Part shown: one piece after another, positions 17,695 to 26,098 of the stretch | How the letters are laid out: every line of letters starts with the position of its first letter | Numbering within the stretch: position 1 is the first letter of the stretch | Assembly: GCF_021206925.1 (NCBI RefSeq) | Contig: NZ_JAJPRF010000012.1 | Span: 1-64,000 of the forward strand | DNA length: 64,000 nt | Source: Rhodoflexus caldus | GTDB lineage: Bacteria; Bacteroidota; Bacteroidia; Cytophagales; Thermoflexibacteraceae | Direction of reading: 5' to 3' | Position numbers and translations under genes: made by a program | The notes under the pieces: model-generated | Database searches by the model: none | What the model was told of the DNA's origin: nothing | Seen by the model: the letters and a program-made list of their open reading frames with translations, nothing else

Positions 17695-17804
17695 AATATT
17701 TGATTTTTAGCAATTTATAAAAAATTCGCAAGTCATTTGCGCTTATATAAAAGCGGTTTTTCAGCTTAATTTTATCATTTATCAGAAAAAGTCAGAATCC
17801 GTAT

Positions 17805-18980
17805 CTATAAGGATGCAATCAGTCCCTTGTTGCGCCATTCGGCAATTTGTTCTTCGGAATAACCCAGCGATTGCAGCAGTTCTGCCGTATGTTCGCCGAT
17901 GGCGGGCGGATTGTTGCGCAATTCAAAATGCGTATCACCGTATTCAAGCGGAACATTGGGCAGTTTGGCAACCGTTCCGTCGGGCAGGGTGGTTTGCAGC
18001 AGGCTGTTGCCGTGGTTCAGTTGCGGGTCGTCAAATAAATCTTCGGGGCGGGCAATAGGGGCAAAAGGTATTTCGGCAGCCTCGCAGCGGCTGATGATGT
18101 CGGCTTTGGTCAGGCTTGCCATCAGTTGCTCTATGGCAGGCAGCAGCCACTCGCGCTCGTCTATGCGCCCGTTGTTGGTTTGCAGGCGCGGGTCGGTTGC
18201 CCACTCGTCTTTGCCGAAAGCGCGGCAGAATTTTTCCCAATGCTTATCGCTGATGATGCCGATAAATACCTGTTCGCCGTCGGCGGTTTGGAAGGTGCGA
18301 TAGACCGACCATGCGCTTACACGGGCAGGCATCGGCGGCACGGGCACTTTGGTGATAGCCCCGTAAGCCATGTGCTGCCCCATCAAAAAGGCGGTTGTTT
18401 CAAACAACGCCCCTTTGACGAACTTGCCCTTGCCCGTGCGCTCGCGTTCGTAGAGGGCGGCTAAGATGCCGATTAAGCCGAACATGCCGCCCGTGATGTC
18501 TATTACGGACGTTCCGGCACGCAGGGGCATTCCGGGCGGTCCGGTCATGTAGGCAAGTCCGCCCATCATCTGCACAACTTCGTCCATGGCATGGCGTTTT
18601 TCGTAAGGACCGCTCAAAAAACCTTTCAGCGAACAGTAAATCAGGCGTTCGTTGAGCGGGCGCAGGGCTTGGTAGCCGTAGCCTAAGCGTTCCATCGTGC
18701 CGGGACCGAAGTTTTCCACGACTATATCGGCTTGCTTTGCCAACTTGTAAATAATTTCTTTGCCTTCTGCCGATTTGAGGTCTATGGCAAGGCTCTTCTT
18801 GTTGCGGCTGTAATAAGGGAAATAGCCCGTGCCGAAGCCTTTCAGGCGGCGGGTGGCATCGCCTTCGGGCGGCTCAATGTGAATCACTTCTGCGCCCATA
18901 TCTGCCAGCAACAGCCCGCAGGCAGGTCCCATAACGGCGTGGGTAAATTCCAAAACTTTCAGTCCTTGCAGTGGTAGCAT
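17805..18980 (-). CDS. CaiB/BaiF-type (class III) CoA-transferase
   Basis: The 391-residue enzyme is of the formyl-CoA:oxalate type, moving CoA between carboxylic acids through an aspartyl-CoA thioester. Family marks are LPLQGLKVLEFTHAVMGPACG at the N-terminus, MGAEVIHIEPPEGDATRR, SLAIDLKSAEGKEI, VENFGPGTMERLGYGY, and the segment HAMDEVVQMMGGLAYMTG, whose Asp is the expected nucleophile. The C-terminal lobe has EIPFAPIARPEDLFDDPQ. Length matches the family. The substrates are unknown; related enzymes act on oxalate, carnitine, succinate/malate-type acids or bile acids. It stands alone, with repeats on both sides. Confidence 0.88.
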   Translation of the reverse strand: MLPLQGLKVLEFTHAVMGPACGLLLADMGAEVIHIEPPEGDATRRLKGFGTGYFPYYSRNKKSLAIDLKSAEGKEIIYKLAKQADIVVENFGPGTMERLGYGYQALRPLNERLIYCSLKGFLSGPYEKRHAMDEVVQMMGGLAYMTGPPGMPLRAGTSVIDITGGMFGLIGILAALYERERTGKGKFVKGALFETTAFLMGQHMAYGAITKVPVPPMPARVSAWSVYRTFQTADGEQVFIGIISDKHWEKFCRAFGKDEWATDPRLQTNNGRIDEREWLLPAIEQLMASLTKADIISRCEAAEIPFAPIARPEDLFDDPQLNHGNSLLQTTLPDGTVAKLPNVPLEYGDTHFELRNNPPAIGEHTAELLQSLGYSEEQIAEWRNKGLIASL

Positions 18981-19005
18981 TGTTGAACGGGTTTAAAAAA
19001 ATCAG

Positions 19006-19047
19006 AACACGGATAAAGGCAGATGACACAGATAAACGCGGATTCGG
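19006..19047. repeat. Dispersed GCGGATT/ACACGGAT tract, copy 1
   Basis: This run of near-repeated short words (ACACGGATAA, GCAGATGACACAGATAA, ACGCGGATT) has related copies at 20644-20671, 27870-27899 (opposite strand) and 48674-48717. It sits in the gap between the CoA-transferase and the Omp85-like gene. Confidence 0.5.
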
Positions 19048-19152
19048 TTTTCAAAAAAATCATTTTTTGAAAACACAGCGTACCCGTCAGGTTCGCCTGC
19101 AAATACATGTTTGCACCGAAATTACGAAACATTGCACTACAAAACCAACCCC

Positions 19153-20691
19153 TTAAAAACGGCTGACATAGCCGAAGTGAATTTTGGATTGTTCCAGCGA
19201 AAAGCTCTGTTGTAGCCTTGCGGAATTGCCCATGGCGTAGGTCAGGGAAAAAATGCCGCCCTTTGTGCCTACGTTGATGCCGAAGCCAAGCCCCAGCGGC
19301 GAATCGGCGAAGGTTTGCGCGGTGGTTTGCCCTGCCAGCCTGCCGTAGTCGGTAAAAGCAAAAAGGAAGGAACTTTCTTCAAAATACAGCCGATACTCTG
19401 CCGTGCCGATGAGGTAGCGGGAAGCAAAAAAATCGTTTTCGTTGAAGCCGCGCAGAGTTTGCAAGCCACCCAATCGGAACAACTCATTCAAAAACAGCGA
19501 TTGCCCCAACATGATGCCGCCCGTTGTGCGCAACATCAGCGCGGTTTGTTTGCCCGTAGCGATGAATCGCGCCACATGGAATGTGGCAAAGCCTTGCGGG
19601 GTGCGCACAGCAGCGGTTTTGTTGCCCGCACCCGCTTCCCAAGCCAATTGCCAACCCCGTTGAGGCTGCAAAATATTGTCTAATCGGCTGAACCGATAGC
19701 TGATGCCGTAGGAAAGAAAGCGCGTATTGGCAATACCGCGTTCGGTGCTGCGCCGCGAACTGTCGGTAAGTACAGAGGTCTGATTGCGGACAAAAAAGCC
19801 GACTTTACCCGCGGGATGCTGCCCCCACATGAGCGGATAGGACAGTTGCCCCTGCCATTGCAAGTTGAAAAAAGTGGTGTCTTCTTTCAAAAAATTGACC
19901 TGAAAACCTGCCCCCAAACGGGTGCGAAACAGCAGCGGATGGTCGTAGCCGATGCGCAGCGATTGGGTAGCAGCCCGCATCCGTTGCCACTCTGCCCGCA
20001 GCGACTTGCCCCCGTTGAACAAATTGCCCAATTCCAAATTGACCATGCCGGTCAGCAATACGCTGCCCTGCCGTTCCTGATTGGGCAAAAACCCGACTAC
20101 GCCGTCAAAGCGATTGACTTGCACAGGCTCTACGTGCAGCACCAAATGGGCGCGGTCGAAGCGGAAAAGCACGTCGGGCGGGCGCGTCAGCCGCAAAAAG
20201 GGCAGCGTTTTGAGCTGTTCCTCTGCCTGCCGCACGGCTGCCTGACTGAACAACTGCCCGGGATAGATGCTTAGCATGGTTTGCAGCAGCACGGGCTTAA
20301 TCCCTCCCTGCCCTACGATAATCAGCGTATCAAAACGAATCAGCGTGCCGCTGCGATAGGTAATCCTGCCTTCCATGAGCCGATTTTCATTGACCCGCAA
20401 GTCGGTCAAACCGATTTCGGCAAAGGGGTAGCCGTTGTTTTCCGCATAGGTCAGCACTTTGTTTTGAATGGTCTGCCAGTCGGCGACGGTGGTTTGCCCC
20501 TGTGCGTTGAGGTAGCGATGCGCACCGACGGTCTGCAACAACTGCCTTACGGTGCTGTCGTATTGCAATTGCAGTTTTTCCGTGTGCGGCTGGGCGCGCA
20601 ATAGCGGGGAAAGGAAAAGAAGGATGATTAAAATGCAGACGAAAGGCAGATAACACGGATTAATGCAGATGTTCAAACGGCAATTGTACAT
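19153..20691 (-). CDS. Omp85/BamA-superfamily outer membrane protein (short form)
   Basis: The 512-residue protein has a hydrophobic leader ending LLFLSPLLRAQ, one or two POTRA-like segments (about 35-175, e.g. TLIIVGQGGIKPVLLQTMLSIYPGQLFSQ), then a 16-strand-type barrel (about 190-512) with LRGFNENDFFASRYLIGTAEYRLYF, the Omp85 conserved region, and a final aromatic strand ending in VSRF. Such short forms act in surface protein insertion or export; the exact substrate is unknown. The only ATG available (20691) puts part of the leader inside a dispersed repeat, so the N-terminus may be recent or the true start may be a non-ATG codon. Confidence 0.85.
   Translation of the reverse strand: MYNCRLNICINPCYLPFVCILIILLFLSPLLRAQPHTEKLQLQYDSTVRQLLQTVGAHRYLNAQGQTTVADWQTIQNKVLTYAENNGYPFAEIGLTDLRVNENRLMEGRITYRSGTLIRFDTLIIVGQGGIKPVLLQTMLSIYPGQLFSQAAVRQAEEQLKTLPFLRLTRPPDVLFRFDRAHLVLHVEPVQVNRFDGVVGFLPNQERQGSVLLTGMVNLELGNLFNGGKSLRAEWQRMRAATQSLRIGYDHPLLFRTRLGAGFQVNFLKEDTTFFNLQWQGQLSYPLMWGQHPAGKVGFFVRNQTSVLTDSSRRSTERGIANTRFLSYGISYRFSRLDNILQPQRGWQLAWEAGAGNKTAAVRTPQGFATFHVARFIATGKQTALMLRTTGGIMLGQSLFLNELFRLGGLQTLRGFNENDFFASRYLIGTAEYRLYFEESSFLFAFTDYGRLAGQTTAQTFADSPLGLGFGINVGTKGGIFSLTYAMGNSARLQQSFSLEQSKIHFGYVSRF
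20644..20671. repeat. Dispersed GCGGATT-type tract, copy 2, inside a leader sequence
   Basis: AGGCAGATAACACGGATTAATGCAGATG is related to the tract at 19006-19047. It lies within the first codons of the Omp85-like gene and encodes part of its signal peptide on the minus strand. Confidence 0.5.
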
Positions 20692-20725
20692 GTGTAATTC
20701 CGCCCCGACGGGAATGTTGGGTTAT

Positions 20726-20956
20726 TTAATTTTTTCTTGCCCATGCCTGCTCTCTGATGCTTTCTGCCGTTCTTTCATCATTTGCCCATATGCCCGCAAA
20801 ATCGGAAGGTTTTTCGCCGGGCTTGAATTTACCTGCAACAAAGGCATTTTCGGCAGGCTGTTCTATTTCCACAAAACCTAATGTAGAAAGGAAAGCAAGC
20901 AGTGCCAATCCTTTCTTATCCTTTTTTATGCGAACAATTGCCGTTTCTGTTTTCAT
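20726..20956 (-). CDS. Small antitoxin-like protein, no toxin partner seen
   Basis: The 76-residue protein begins MKTETAIVRIKKDKKGLALL and ends with KPSDFAGIWANDERTAESIREQAWARKN. The tail (DFAGIW...xxESIREQAW) is shared, as I recall, by many small Bacteroidota proteins encoded directly before PIN-type toxins. Here the next genes are an Omp85-like protein and, on the other strand, a DUF4296 lipoprotein, so no toxin is adjacent. It could be an orphan antitoxin or an unrelated small regulator. The family link is from memory and uncertain; the frame itself looks real by composition. Confidence 0.55.
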   Translation of the reverse strand: MKTETAIVRIKKDKKGLALLAFLSTLGFVEIEQPAENAFVAGKFKPGEKPSDFAGIWANDERTAESIREQAWARKN

Positions 20957-21065
20957 AAGCGAAGCAGTTTTTTAAAACGCATCTTCCTTTCCGTCTCTTA
21001 ACAAATATAAACCATTCCCCGCAAAAAGCACGGCGCGGAATGCGCTATCTTTGCGGTGTAAACTT

Positions 21066-21093
21066 GTAGGGATAGGGCATGTCCTATCCCTAC
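21066..21093. repeat. GTAGGGATA...TATCCCTAC hairpin
   Basis: GTAGGGATAGGGCA (21066-21079) pairs with TGTCCTATCCCTAC (21080-21093) with one wobble. Other members of this family are at 43094-43134, 44169-44196, 48721-48748 and, as a half copy, 50310-50333. Confidence 0.6.
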
Positions 21094-21144
21094 AATACAA
21101 TACAATAGAGGGACGTTGCCTGTCTGTTACACGTATTTATCTAC

Positions 21145-21570
21145 ATGTTGCTATTTCACAAGGTCATACATCAGTTCTCATACAAAACCCTTACAGGTTT
21201 TAAAAACTTCCTGTACGGATGCGCCCTGCTCATCGCGCTGACTGCCTGCACGGGCAACGGCAAGCAGGATGCACCCGCAGGCACGCTGCCGATGCCGAAA
21301 ATGGCGGCTATCACTGCCGATATTCACTTGGCGGAAGCGGCGGTAGCCATGCAAGGGCTGACCTTTCAGGAAGCGCTTTCACGATACGACCGCTATGAGC
21401 GCGAAATCATGCGCCGCCACCAAACCGATACGGTAACTTATCGCAAATCGTATGAATTTTACGCGGGCGAAAGCAGTCGCCTTGCCGATTTGATGAAACT
21501 GGTAGCCGATACGCTCTACGCCCGACAAAAAGCCATTCAACAAAAAGATTCTTTATCTCAATCGCGATGA
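21145..21570 (+). CDS. DUF4296-type lipoprotein
   Basis: The 141-residue protein has a lipoprotein signal with lipobox LTAC near residue 34 and then the segment PKMAAITADIHLAEAAVAMQGLTFQEA, typical of DUF4296 proteins, whose function is unknown. The remainder is helical (RYDRYEREIMRRHQTDTVTYRKSYEFYA). Its stop overlaps the ATG of the TatD gene by four bases, so the two are translationally coupled. Linkage of a small lipoprotein to TatD in this way suggests only shared expression, not shared function. Confidence 0.8.
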   Translation: MLLFHKVIHQFSYKTLTGFKNFLYGCALLIALTACTGNGKQDAPAGTLPMPKMAAITADIHLAEAAVAMQGLTFQEALSRYDRYEREIMRRHQTDTVTYRKSYEFYAGESSRLADLMKLVADTLYARQKAIQQKDSLSQSR

Positions 21571-22373
21571 TTGATACGCACGCACATATTTATTCCAAAC
21601 AGTTTGACGGCGACCGCACCGCCATGCTGGAACGCACCTTTGCCGCAGGTGTTGAAAAAATTTTGATGCCCAACGTGGACAGCGAGTCCATAGAAGGCAT
21701 GATGGCACTTGCCGCACAGTACCCCGACCAATGCTTCCCGATGATGGGGCTGCACCCTTGTTCGGTAAATGCCGACTTTGAAAAAGAACTGCAAATTGCC
21801 GAAGATTGGCTCAAAAAATATCCGTTCGTAGCCGTCGGGGAAATGGGCTTAGACCTGTATTGGGACAAAACCTATTTTGAACAGCAAAAAGAAGCCTTTC
21901 GCATTCAGGCAGAATGGGCGAAGGCATACCGCCTGCCGTTGGTAATTCACTGCCGCGAAGCCATGAAAGAAACGCTTGCCCTGCTGGAAAGCCTTGCCGA
22001 TGAACGACTGTTCGGCGTACTGCATTGCTTCACGGGAACGGCGGAAGATGCCGCAAAGCTCTATGCCATGAATTTTCGCGTAGGCATTGGCGGCGTAGTA
22101 ACCTACAAAAAAGGCGATTTGGCATCGGTAGTGGCGCAAATTCCGCTGGAACAAATCGTGCTGGAAACCGACAGCCCGTACCTTGCACCTCTGCCGCATC
22201 GCGGCAAGCGCAACGAAACCTCTTACTTGCCGCTGATTGCCGAAAAAATCGCGGAAGCCAAAGGGCTAAACACCGAAAAAATTGCGGCAGCAACAACAAA
22301 AAACGCTTTGCTTTTGTTCTTTGAACGACAACCGGCTATGGCTGCGCAATCTTCGGTAGAGATAAGCGGCTAA
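21567..22373 (+). CDS. TatD-family metal-dependent hydrolase
   Basis: The 268-residue TIM-barrel protein carries all family marks: MIDTHAHIYSKQFDGDR (HxH metal pair), GEMGLDLYWDKT, LPLVIHCREAMKET, LFGVLHCFTGTAEDA and LETDSPYLAPLPHRGKRNE. TatD enzymes are magnesium-dependent deoxyribonucleases in several bacteria and also deacylate D-aminoacyl-tRNA-like substrates in some; the cellular role here is unknown. It is cytoplasmic. Translation is coupled to the upstream DUF4296 gene by an ATGA overlap. Length matches the family norm of about 260. Confidence 0.92.
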   Translation: MIDTHAHIYSKQFDGDRTAMLERTFAAGVEKILMPNVDSESIEGMMALAAQYPDQCFPMMGLHPCSVNADFEKELQIAEDWLKKYPFVAVGEMGLDLYWDKTYFEQQKEAFRIQAEWAKAYRLPLVIHCREAMKETLALLESLADERLFGVLHCFTGTAEDAAKLYAMNFRVGIGGVVTYKKGDLASVVAQIPLEQIVLETDSPYLAPLPHRGKRNETSYLPLIAEKIAEAKGLNTEKIAAATTKNALLLFFERQPAMAAQSSVEISG

Positions 22374-22385
22374 GCGTTTTTGAAG

Positions 22386-22393
22386 TATATTTG
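22386..22393 (+). promoter_or_regulatory. -7 element before the heme A synthase gene
   Basis: TATATTTG fits TAnnTTTG and is 20 bases before the ATG at 22414. I see no clear TTG at the expected distance upstream. It would start the oxidase operon with a very short leader. Confidence 0.4.
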
Positions 22394-22413
22394 CGCAAAA
22401 TTTCTAAAAGACT

Positions 22414-23397
22414 ATGGCACGTGCGTTTCGTCAATTCGGTATCATCACTATTGTAGCTGTTTATTTGCTGATACTTGTTGGCGGCATCGTGCGCAGTACG
22501 GGTTCGGGCATGGGCTGCCCCGATTGGCCTAAGTGCTTCGGGCAGTGGATTCCCCCGACCGACATCAGCCAGCTTCCACCCGACTACAAAACTATTTTTA
22601 AAGTTCAGGGCAAAGAAATCGCCGATTTTGACCCCTTCAAAACTTGGGTAGAATACTTGAACCGCCTGCTGGGCGTACTCATCGGCTTGTTTATTTTCAT
22701 TACGCTGCTGCTTTCTGCAAGCTACTTCCGCCGCGACCGCGCGGTGTTCTATGCCGTACTTGCGGCATTTTTGATGACAGGCTTTCAAGGTTGGTTAGGC
22801 TCGGTAGTTGTTTCAACCAATCTTGCACCTTTTATGATTACCCTGCACATGGTTGTTGCCTTGCTGATTGTGGCGGTGTTGATTTACGCCATTTCGCGGG
22901 CACACACGGGCGATGTGCAACCCGAAGAAGTACGGGAAAAAAATAAATTGAACTTAGTACTCGGCATTTGTGCGCTGATGGGCTTGTCGCAGATTGTGCT
23001 GGGTACGCAACTGCGCGAAGCCATTGACCACATTGCAGCTCAGATGAACTATCTGGCACGCGAAACTTGGATTGAACAAATCGGACTTCCTTTTTACATA
23101 CACCGCACCTATTCGCTCGTGATTTTGGCAGCACACCTGTATCTGGTGTTTCTGTTGCGTAAAAACATTGCACAAGCGGGCACGTTATCCTTTTGGGCTA
23201 ATGTTTTGGTGGGGCTGATTGCGGGTGAAATTGTAACGGGTGCCGTGATGGCATATTTTGCCATACCTGCCGTTATGCAGCCCGTTCATTTGCTGCTTGC
23301 CTCGCTCATGTTCGGTGTTCAAATATTGCTTGCACTTTTCTTGAACCGTGAGCACGTGTTCAAATCGGCTACTTTTCATTCATCCTTGTCCGCTTAA
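22414..23397 (+). CDS. ctaA: Heme A synthase (COX15/CtaA)
   Basis: The 327-residue, eight-helix membrane enzyme oxidises the methyl group of heme O to the formyl group of heme A. It shows VGGIVRSTGSGMGCPDWPKCFGQWIPP, with the conserved cysteine pair region, HMVVALLIVAVL, LGTQLREAIDH and HRTYSLVILAAHLYLV, so heme-ligand histidines are present in both halves. It is the first gene of an oxidase block, directly before ctaB, which makes its substrate. Both act in the cytoplasmic membrane. Confidence 0.93.
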   Translation: MARAFRQFGIITIVAVYLLILVGGIVRSTGSGMGCPDWPKCFGQWIPPTDISQLPPDYKTIFKVQGKEIADFDPFKTWVEYLNRLLGVLIGLFIFITLLLSASYFRRDRAVFYAVLAAFLMTGFQGWLGSVVVSTNLAPFMITLHMVVALLIVAVLIYAISRAHTGDVQPEEVREKNKLNLVLGICALMGLSQIVLGTQLREAIDHIAAQMNYLARETWIEQIGLPFYIHRTYSLVILAAHLYLVFLLRKNIAQAGTLSFWANVLVGLIAGEIVTGAVMAYFAIPAVMQPVHLLLASLMFGVQILLALFLNREHVFKSATFHSSLSA

Positions 23398-23409
23398 ACG
23401 AACCGTTTG

Positions 23410-24297
23410 ATGTCCACACAGACTATTGCAGTGCCAACTTTCACCTTCAAAATCAGACAGTACCTCATGCTTTTGAAATTCCGCCTGTCTGCGCTGGTGG
23501 TTTTTTCGGGGGCTTTCGGCTATCTGCTTGCCAATTCAAGCAACTTTAATTGGCTTTCGTTTACAGCCTTCTGTCTTGGCAGTTTTTTGATTACGGGCGC
23601 AGCCAATACCATCAATCAAATTATTGAGCGCGATTTGGATAAGCTGATGCGCCGCACTGCCAACCGTCCGCTGCCGACGGGCGCTATCAGCCCGCAAGAG
23701 GCAGGCATCTACGCCGCCCTTTTGGCACTTGCAGGAACGGCGTTGCTCATCCTGTTTGTCAATGCGCTCAGCGCCCTGCTGGGGCTTTTTTCGCTGATTC
23801 TGTATGCCTTTGTTTATACACCGTTGAAACAGAAAACCTCTGCTTCGGTATTTGTGGGTGCATTTCCGGGTGCATTCCCCCCGCTGATTGGGTGGGTGGC
23901 AGCCACAGGCAACATCAGCGTTGAGGCATTGGTAATTTTTGCCATTCAGTTCATTTGGCAGTTCCCGCATTTTTGGGCAATTGCTTGGGTAGCCGATGAA
24001 GACTACAAGCGGGCAGGCTTTAAAATGTTGCCCTCGGGCGGAAACAAAGACTCAAATACAGCGTTTTCTATTATGATTTACACGCTGTTCCTCATACCGT
24101 TGGGTATGCTGCCCATGCAGTTCGGCATGACGGGAACTGTTTCGGCTGTCATTGCCACTGTTTGCGGCATTTTGTTTCTGTTCCAAAGTTTTAACCTGAT
24201 TCGCAAACTCAACGACAAGGCAGCGTTGAGCATCATGTTTGGCTCGTTTCTGTACCTGCCGATTGTACAAATCGCCTATTTGTTAGACAAAGTATAA
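23410..24297 (+). CDS. ctaB: Protoheme IX farnesyltransferase (heme O synthase)
   Basis: The enzyme attaches farnesyl to heme B to give heme O. It belongs to the UbiA superfamily, with two Asp-rich motifs: NQIIERDLDKLMRRTANRPLP (NxxxxxDxxxxxR) and DEDYKRAGFKMLP. Eight or nine membrane helices are evident over about 295 residues. The ATG at 23410 is chosen over the TTG immediately before it. It is 12 bases after ctaA and 13 before the first subunit III gene, so operon membership is clear. Confidence 0.93.
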   Translation: MSTQTIAVPTFTFKIRQYLMLLKFRLSALVVFSGAFGYLLANSSNFNWLSFTAFCLGSFLITGAANTINQIIERDLDKLMRRTANRPLPTGAISPQEAGIYAALLALAGTALLILFVNALSALLGLFSLILYAFVYTPLKQKTSASVFVGAFPGAFPPLIGWVAATGNISVEALVIFAIQFIWQFPHFWAIAWVADEDYKRAGFKMLPSGGNKDSNTAFSIMIYTLFLIPLGMLPMQFGMTGTVSAVIATVCGILFLFQSFNLIRKLNDKAALSIMFGSFLYLPIVQIAYLLDKV

Positions 24298-24310
24298 AAA
24301 TCCCATTCAT

Positions 24311-24913
24311 ATGGCAACACGCACCAATATAAAACCTGCAACCGAACAACCCGCCCCAACGCTGGGTATGCATCCCAAAAAGTTTGCGATGTGGTTGTTC
24401 ATCGTAAGCATCATCATGCTGTTTGGCGGCTTGACAAGTGCCTACTTGGTACGGCGCGCCGAAGGCAACTGGCTGGAATTTGAACTGCCGAAAATTTTCT
24501 ACTACAGCACCGCCGTTATCGTTTTGAGCAGCATTACCATGCATTGGGCATACATCAGCGCCAAAAAAGATGAGCTCGGCAAACTGAAAATTGCCCTTTG
24601 GCTGACTTTCCTTTTGGGGATGGTATTCTTGGCAATGCAATGGATGGGCTGGGTTGAGTTGGTGAATATGGGTGTTTTCTTTGCGGGCAACCAGTCTAAC
24701 CCTGCGGGTTCGTTTCTGTATGTGCTTTCGGGGCTGCACGGCTTGCACCTGATTGGCGGATTGGTATTCCTGCTGTTGATTATTGTAGCCGCCGTTCGCT
24801 TGCAAATTCACGGCAAAGCGATGGTTCGCATGGATATGTGCGCTACTTATTGGCATTTTCTGGATTTGCTCTGGGTTTATTTGTTTGTATTTTTGCTGGT
24901 AAACGGAATTTGA
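24311..24913 (+). CDS. Cytochrome c oxidase subunit III, first copy
   Basis: The 200-residue, five-helix protein matches the shorter bacterial CoxC form: HPKKFAMWLFIVSIIMLFGGLTSAYLV, then LSGLHGLHLIGGLVFLLLI and CATYWHFLDLLWVYLFVFL, the conserved HxLHxxGG and WHFLDxxWxxLF segments. It is a non-catalytic core subunit of a heme-copper oxidase. A second, longer subunit III gene follows after 58 bases. Two adjacent copies are usual for the Bacteroidota oxidase block, as I recall. Subunits I and II are not in this window. Confidence 0.9.
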   Translation: MATRTNIKPATEQPAPTLGMHPKKFAMWLFIVSIIMLFGGLTSAYLVRRAEGNWLEFELPKIFYYSTAVIVLSSITMHWAYISAKKDELGKLKIALWLTFLLGMVFLAMQWMGWVELVNMGVFFAGNQSNPAGSFLYVLSGLHGLHLIGGLVFLLLIIVAAVRLQIHGKAMVRMDMCATYWHFLDLLWVYLFVFLLVNGI

Positions 24914-24971
24914 AATAATTTTGGACGCAAATCAAATTGCGATTAACGCCTTAGAACACAACTGAAACGAT

Positions 24972-25709
24972 ATGTCCACTGTAACTGTATCAAAAAAACG
25001 TTCCATTTGGGATGGCGGTGTTTCACCGCTGAACGTAAGCTACGGCAAAATGATGATGTGGTTTTTCCTGTTGTCGGATGCCTTTACTTTTTCGGGCTTA
25101 CTGATTACTTATGGTATGCTGCGCTATGCGCACCCTGCCTATGAAGGCGACCACGATAAGTTTACATTCTCTACCGAATATTGGCCTATACCGGAAAAAG
25201 TTTATGCCGCTATTCCTTTCATTGAAGGGCACTTTCCGCTGGTGTTTGTAGGTATCATGACCTTCATCCTCATTTTGAGCAGCGTTACCATGGTACTTGC
25301 CGTAGAAGCCGGCCATCGCATGGATCAGAAAGATGTTGAGAAATGGATGCTGTGGACTATTTTGGGCGGTATCGCGTTTTTGAGCTGCCAAGCTTGGGAA
25401 TGGAGCCACTTTATTCACGGTGAAGCGCCGGGTACACTGATGCCTGACGGTACTATGTTTATGGGGGCTAATCTGATACAAAATCAATACGGGCCTCCTG
25501 CTTTTGCCGACCTGTTTTTCTTCATTACCGGATTCCACGGTTTCCACGTATTCAGTGGTGTAATGTTAAACATCCTGATTTTCTATCAAGTAGCAATGGG
25601 CGTGATGCAGCGCCGCGGCCACTATGAAATGGTGGAAAAGGTAGGTTTATACTGGCACTTTGTAGATTTGGTGTGGGTATTCGTATTTACTTTCTTTTAT
25701 CTGGTTTAA
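24972..25709 (+). CDS. Cytochrome c oxidase subunit III, second copy
   Basis: The 245-residue membrane protein is a subunit III paralogue of the preceding gene. Key segments are YGKMMMWFFLLSDAFTFSG, ITGFHGFHVFSGVMLNILIF and GLYWHFVDLVWVFVFTFFYLV. Compared with the first copy it has a longer loop between helices 2 and 3 (residues about 58-85), containing FTFSTEYWPIPEK, and another around GEAPGTLMPDGTMFMG. The two may form a heterodimer-like side of the same oxidase or serve alternative assemblies. Confidence 0.9.
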   Translation: MSTVTVSKKRSIWDGGVSPLNVSYGKMMMWFFLLSDAFTFSGLLITYGMLRYAHPAYEGDHDKFTFSTEYWPIPEKVYAAIPFIEGHFPLVFVGIMTFILILSSVTMVLAVEAGHRMDQKDVEKWMLWTILGGIAFLSCQAWEWSHFIHGEAPGTLMPDGTMFMGANLIQNQYGPPAFADLFFFITGFHGFHVFSGVMLNILIFYQVAMGVMQRRGHYEMVEKVGLYWHFVDLVWVFVFTFFYLV

Positions 25710-25733
25710 TCAACTCTTAAAAGGCATACAACT

Positions 25734-26048
25734 ATGGCACACAGCGAAAACTTAACACCCGAAGAAGCACATAAGGCAAACGTAAAACGCATCTGGACTG
25801 TTACCGCTATTCTGGCAGGTATCACTCTCGTAGAGTTTGCTCTTGCTTTTCTGATGACTCCGGGGATAGCACGCAACATGATATTTGTGATTATGACCTT
25901 CATTAAAGCCTTTTACATCGTAGCCGAGTTCATGCACCTCAGACATGAAGTAAAAGCGCTTATTTGGTCTATCGTATTACCATGCGCATTTGTAGTATGG
26001 TTAGTAATTGCCCTGCTCACAGAAGGACGTTTTATATTCATGAAGTAA
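25734..26048 (+). CDS. Cytochrome c oxidase subunit IV (small)
   Basis: The 104-residue protein has three membrane helices (about 23-42, 46-65, 78-98) and the segment FVIMTFIKAFYIVAEFMHLRHEVK, which is typical of bacterial subunit IV (CtaF/CyoD-like). It stabilises the oxidase core. It lies 24 bases after the second subunit III gene in the same operon. Confidence 0.85.
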   Translation: MAHSENLTPEEAHKANVKRIWTVTAILAGITLVEFALAFLMTPGIARNMIFVIMTFIKAFYIVAEFMHLRHEVKALIWSIVLPCAFVVWLVIALLTEGRFIFMK

Positions 26049-26098
26049 TGTTACAGCCTGATAAACAGGTGTTTACATACTAACTATTTTGTTGTTTG

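Noticed and set aside
24311-25709. Frameshifted single subunit III gene
   Set aside because: Each frame has its own start, complete helices and its own conserved WHF(L/V)D segment, so they are two genes.
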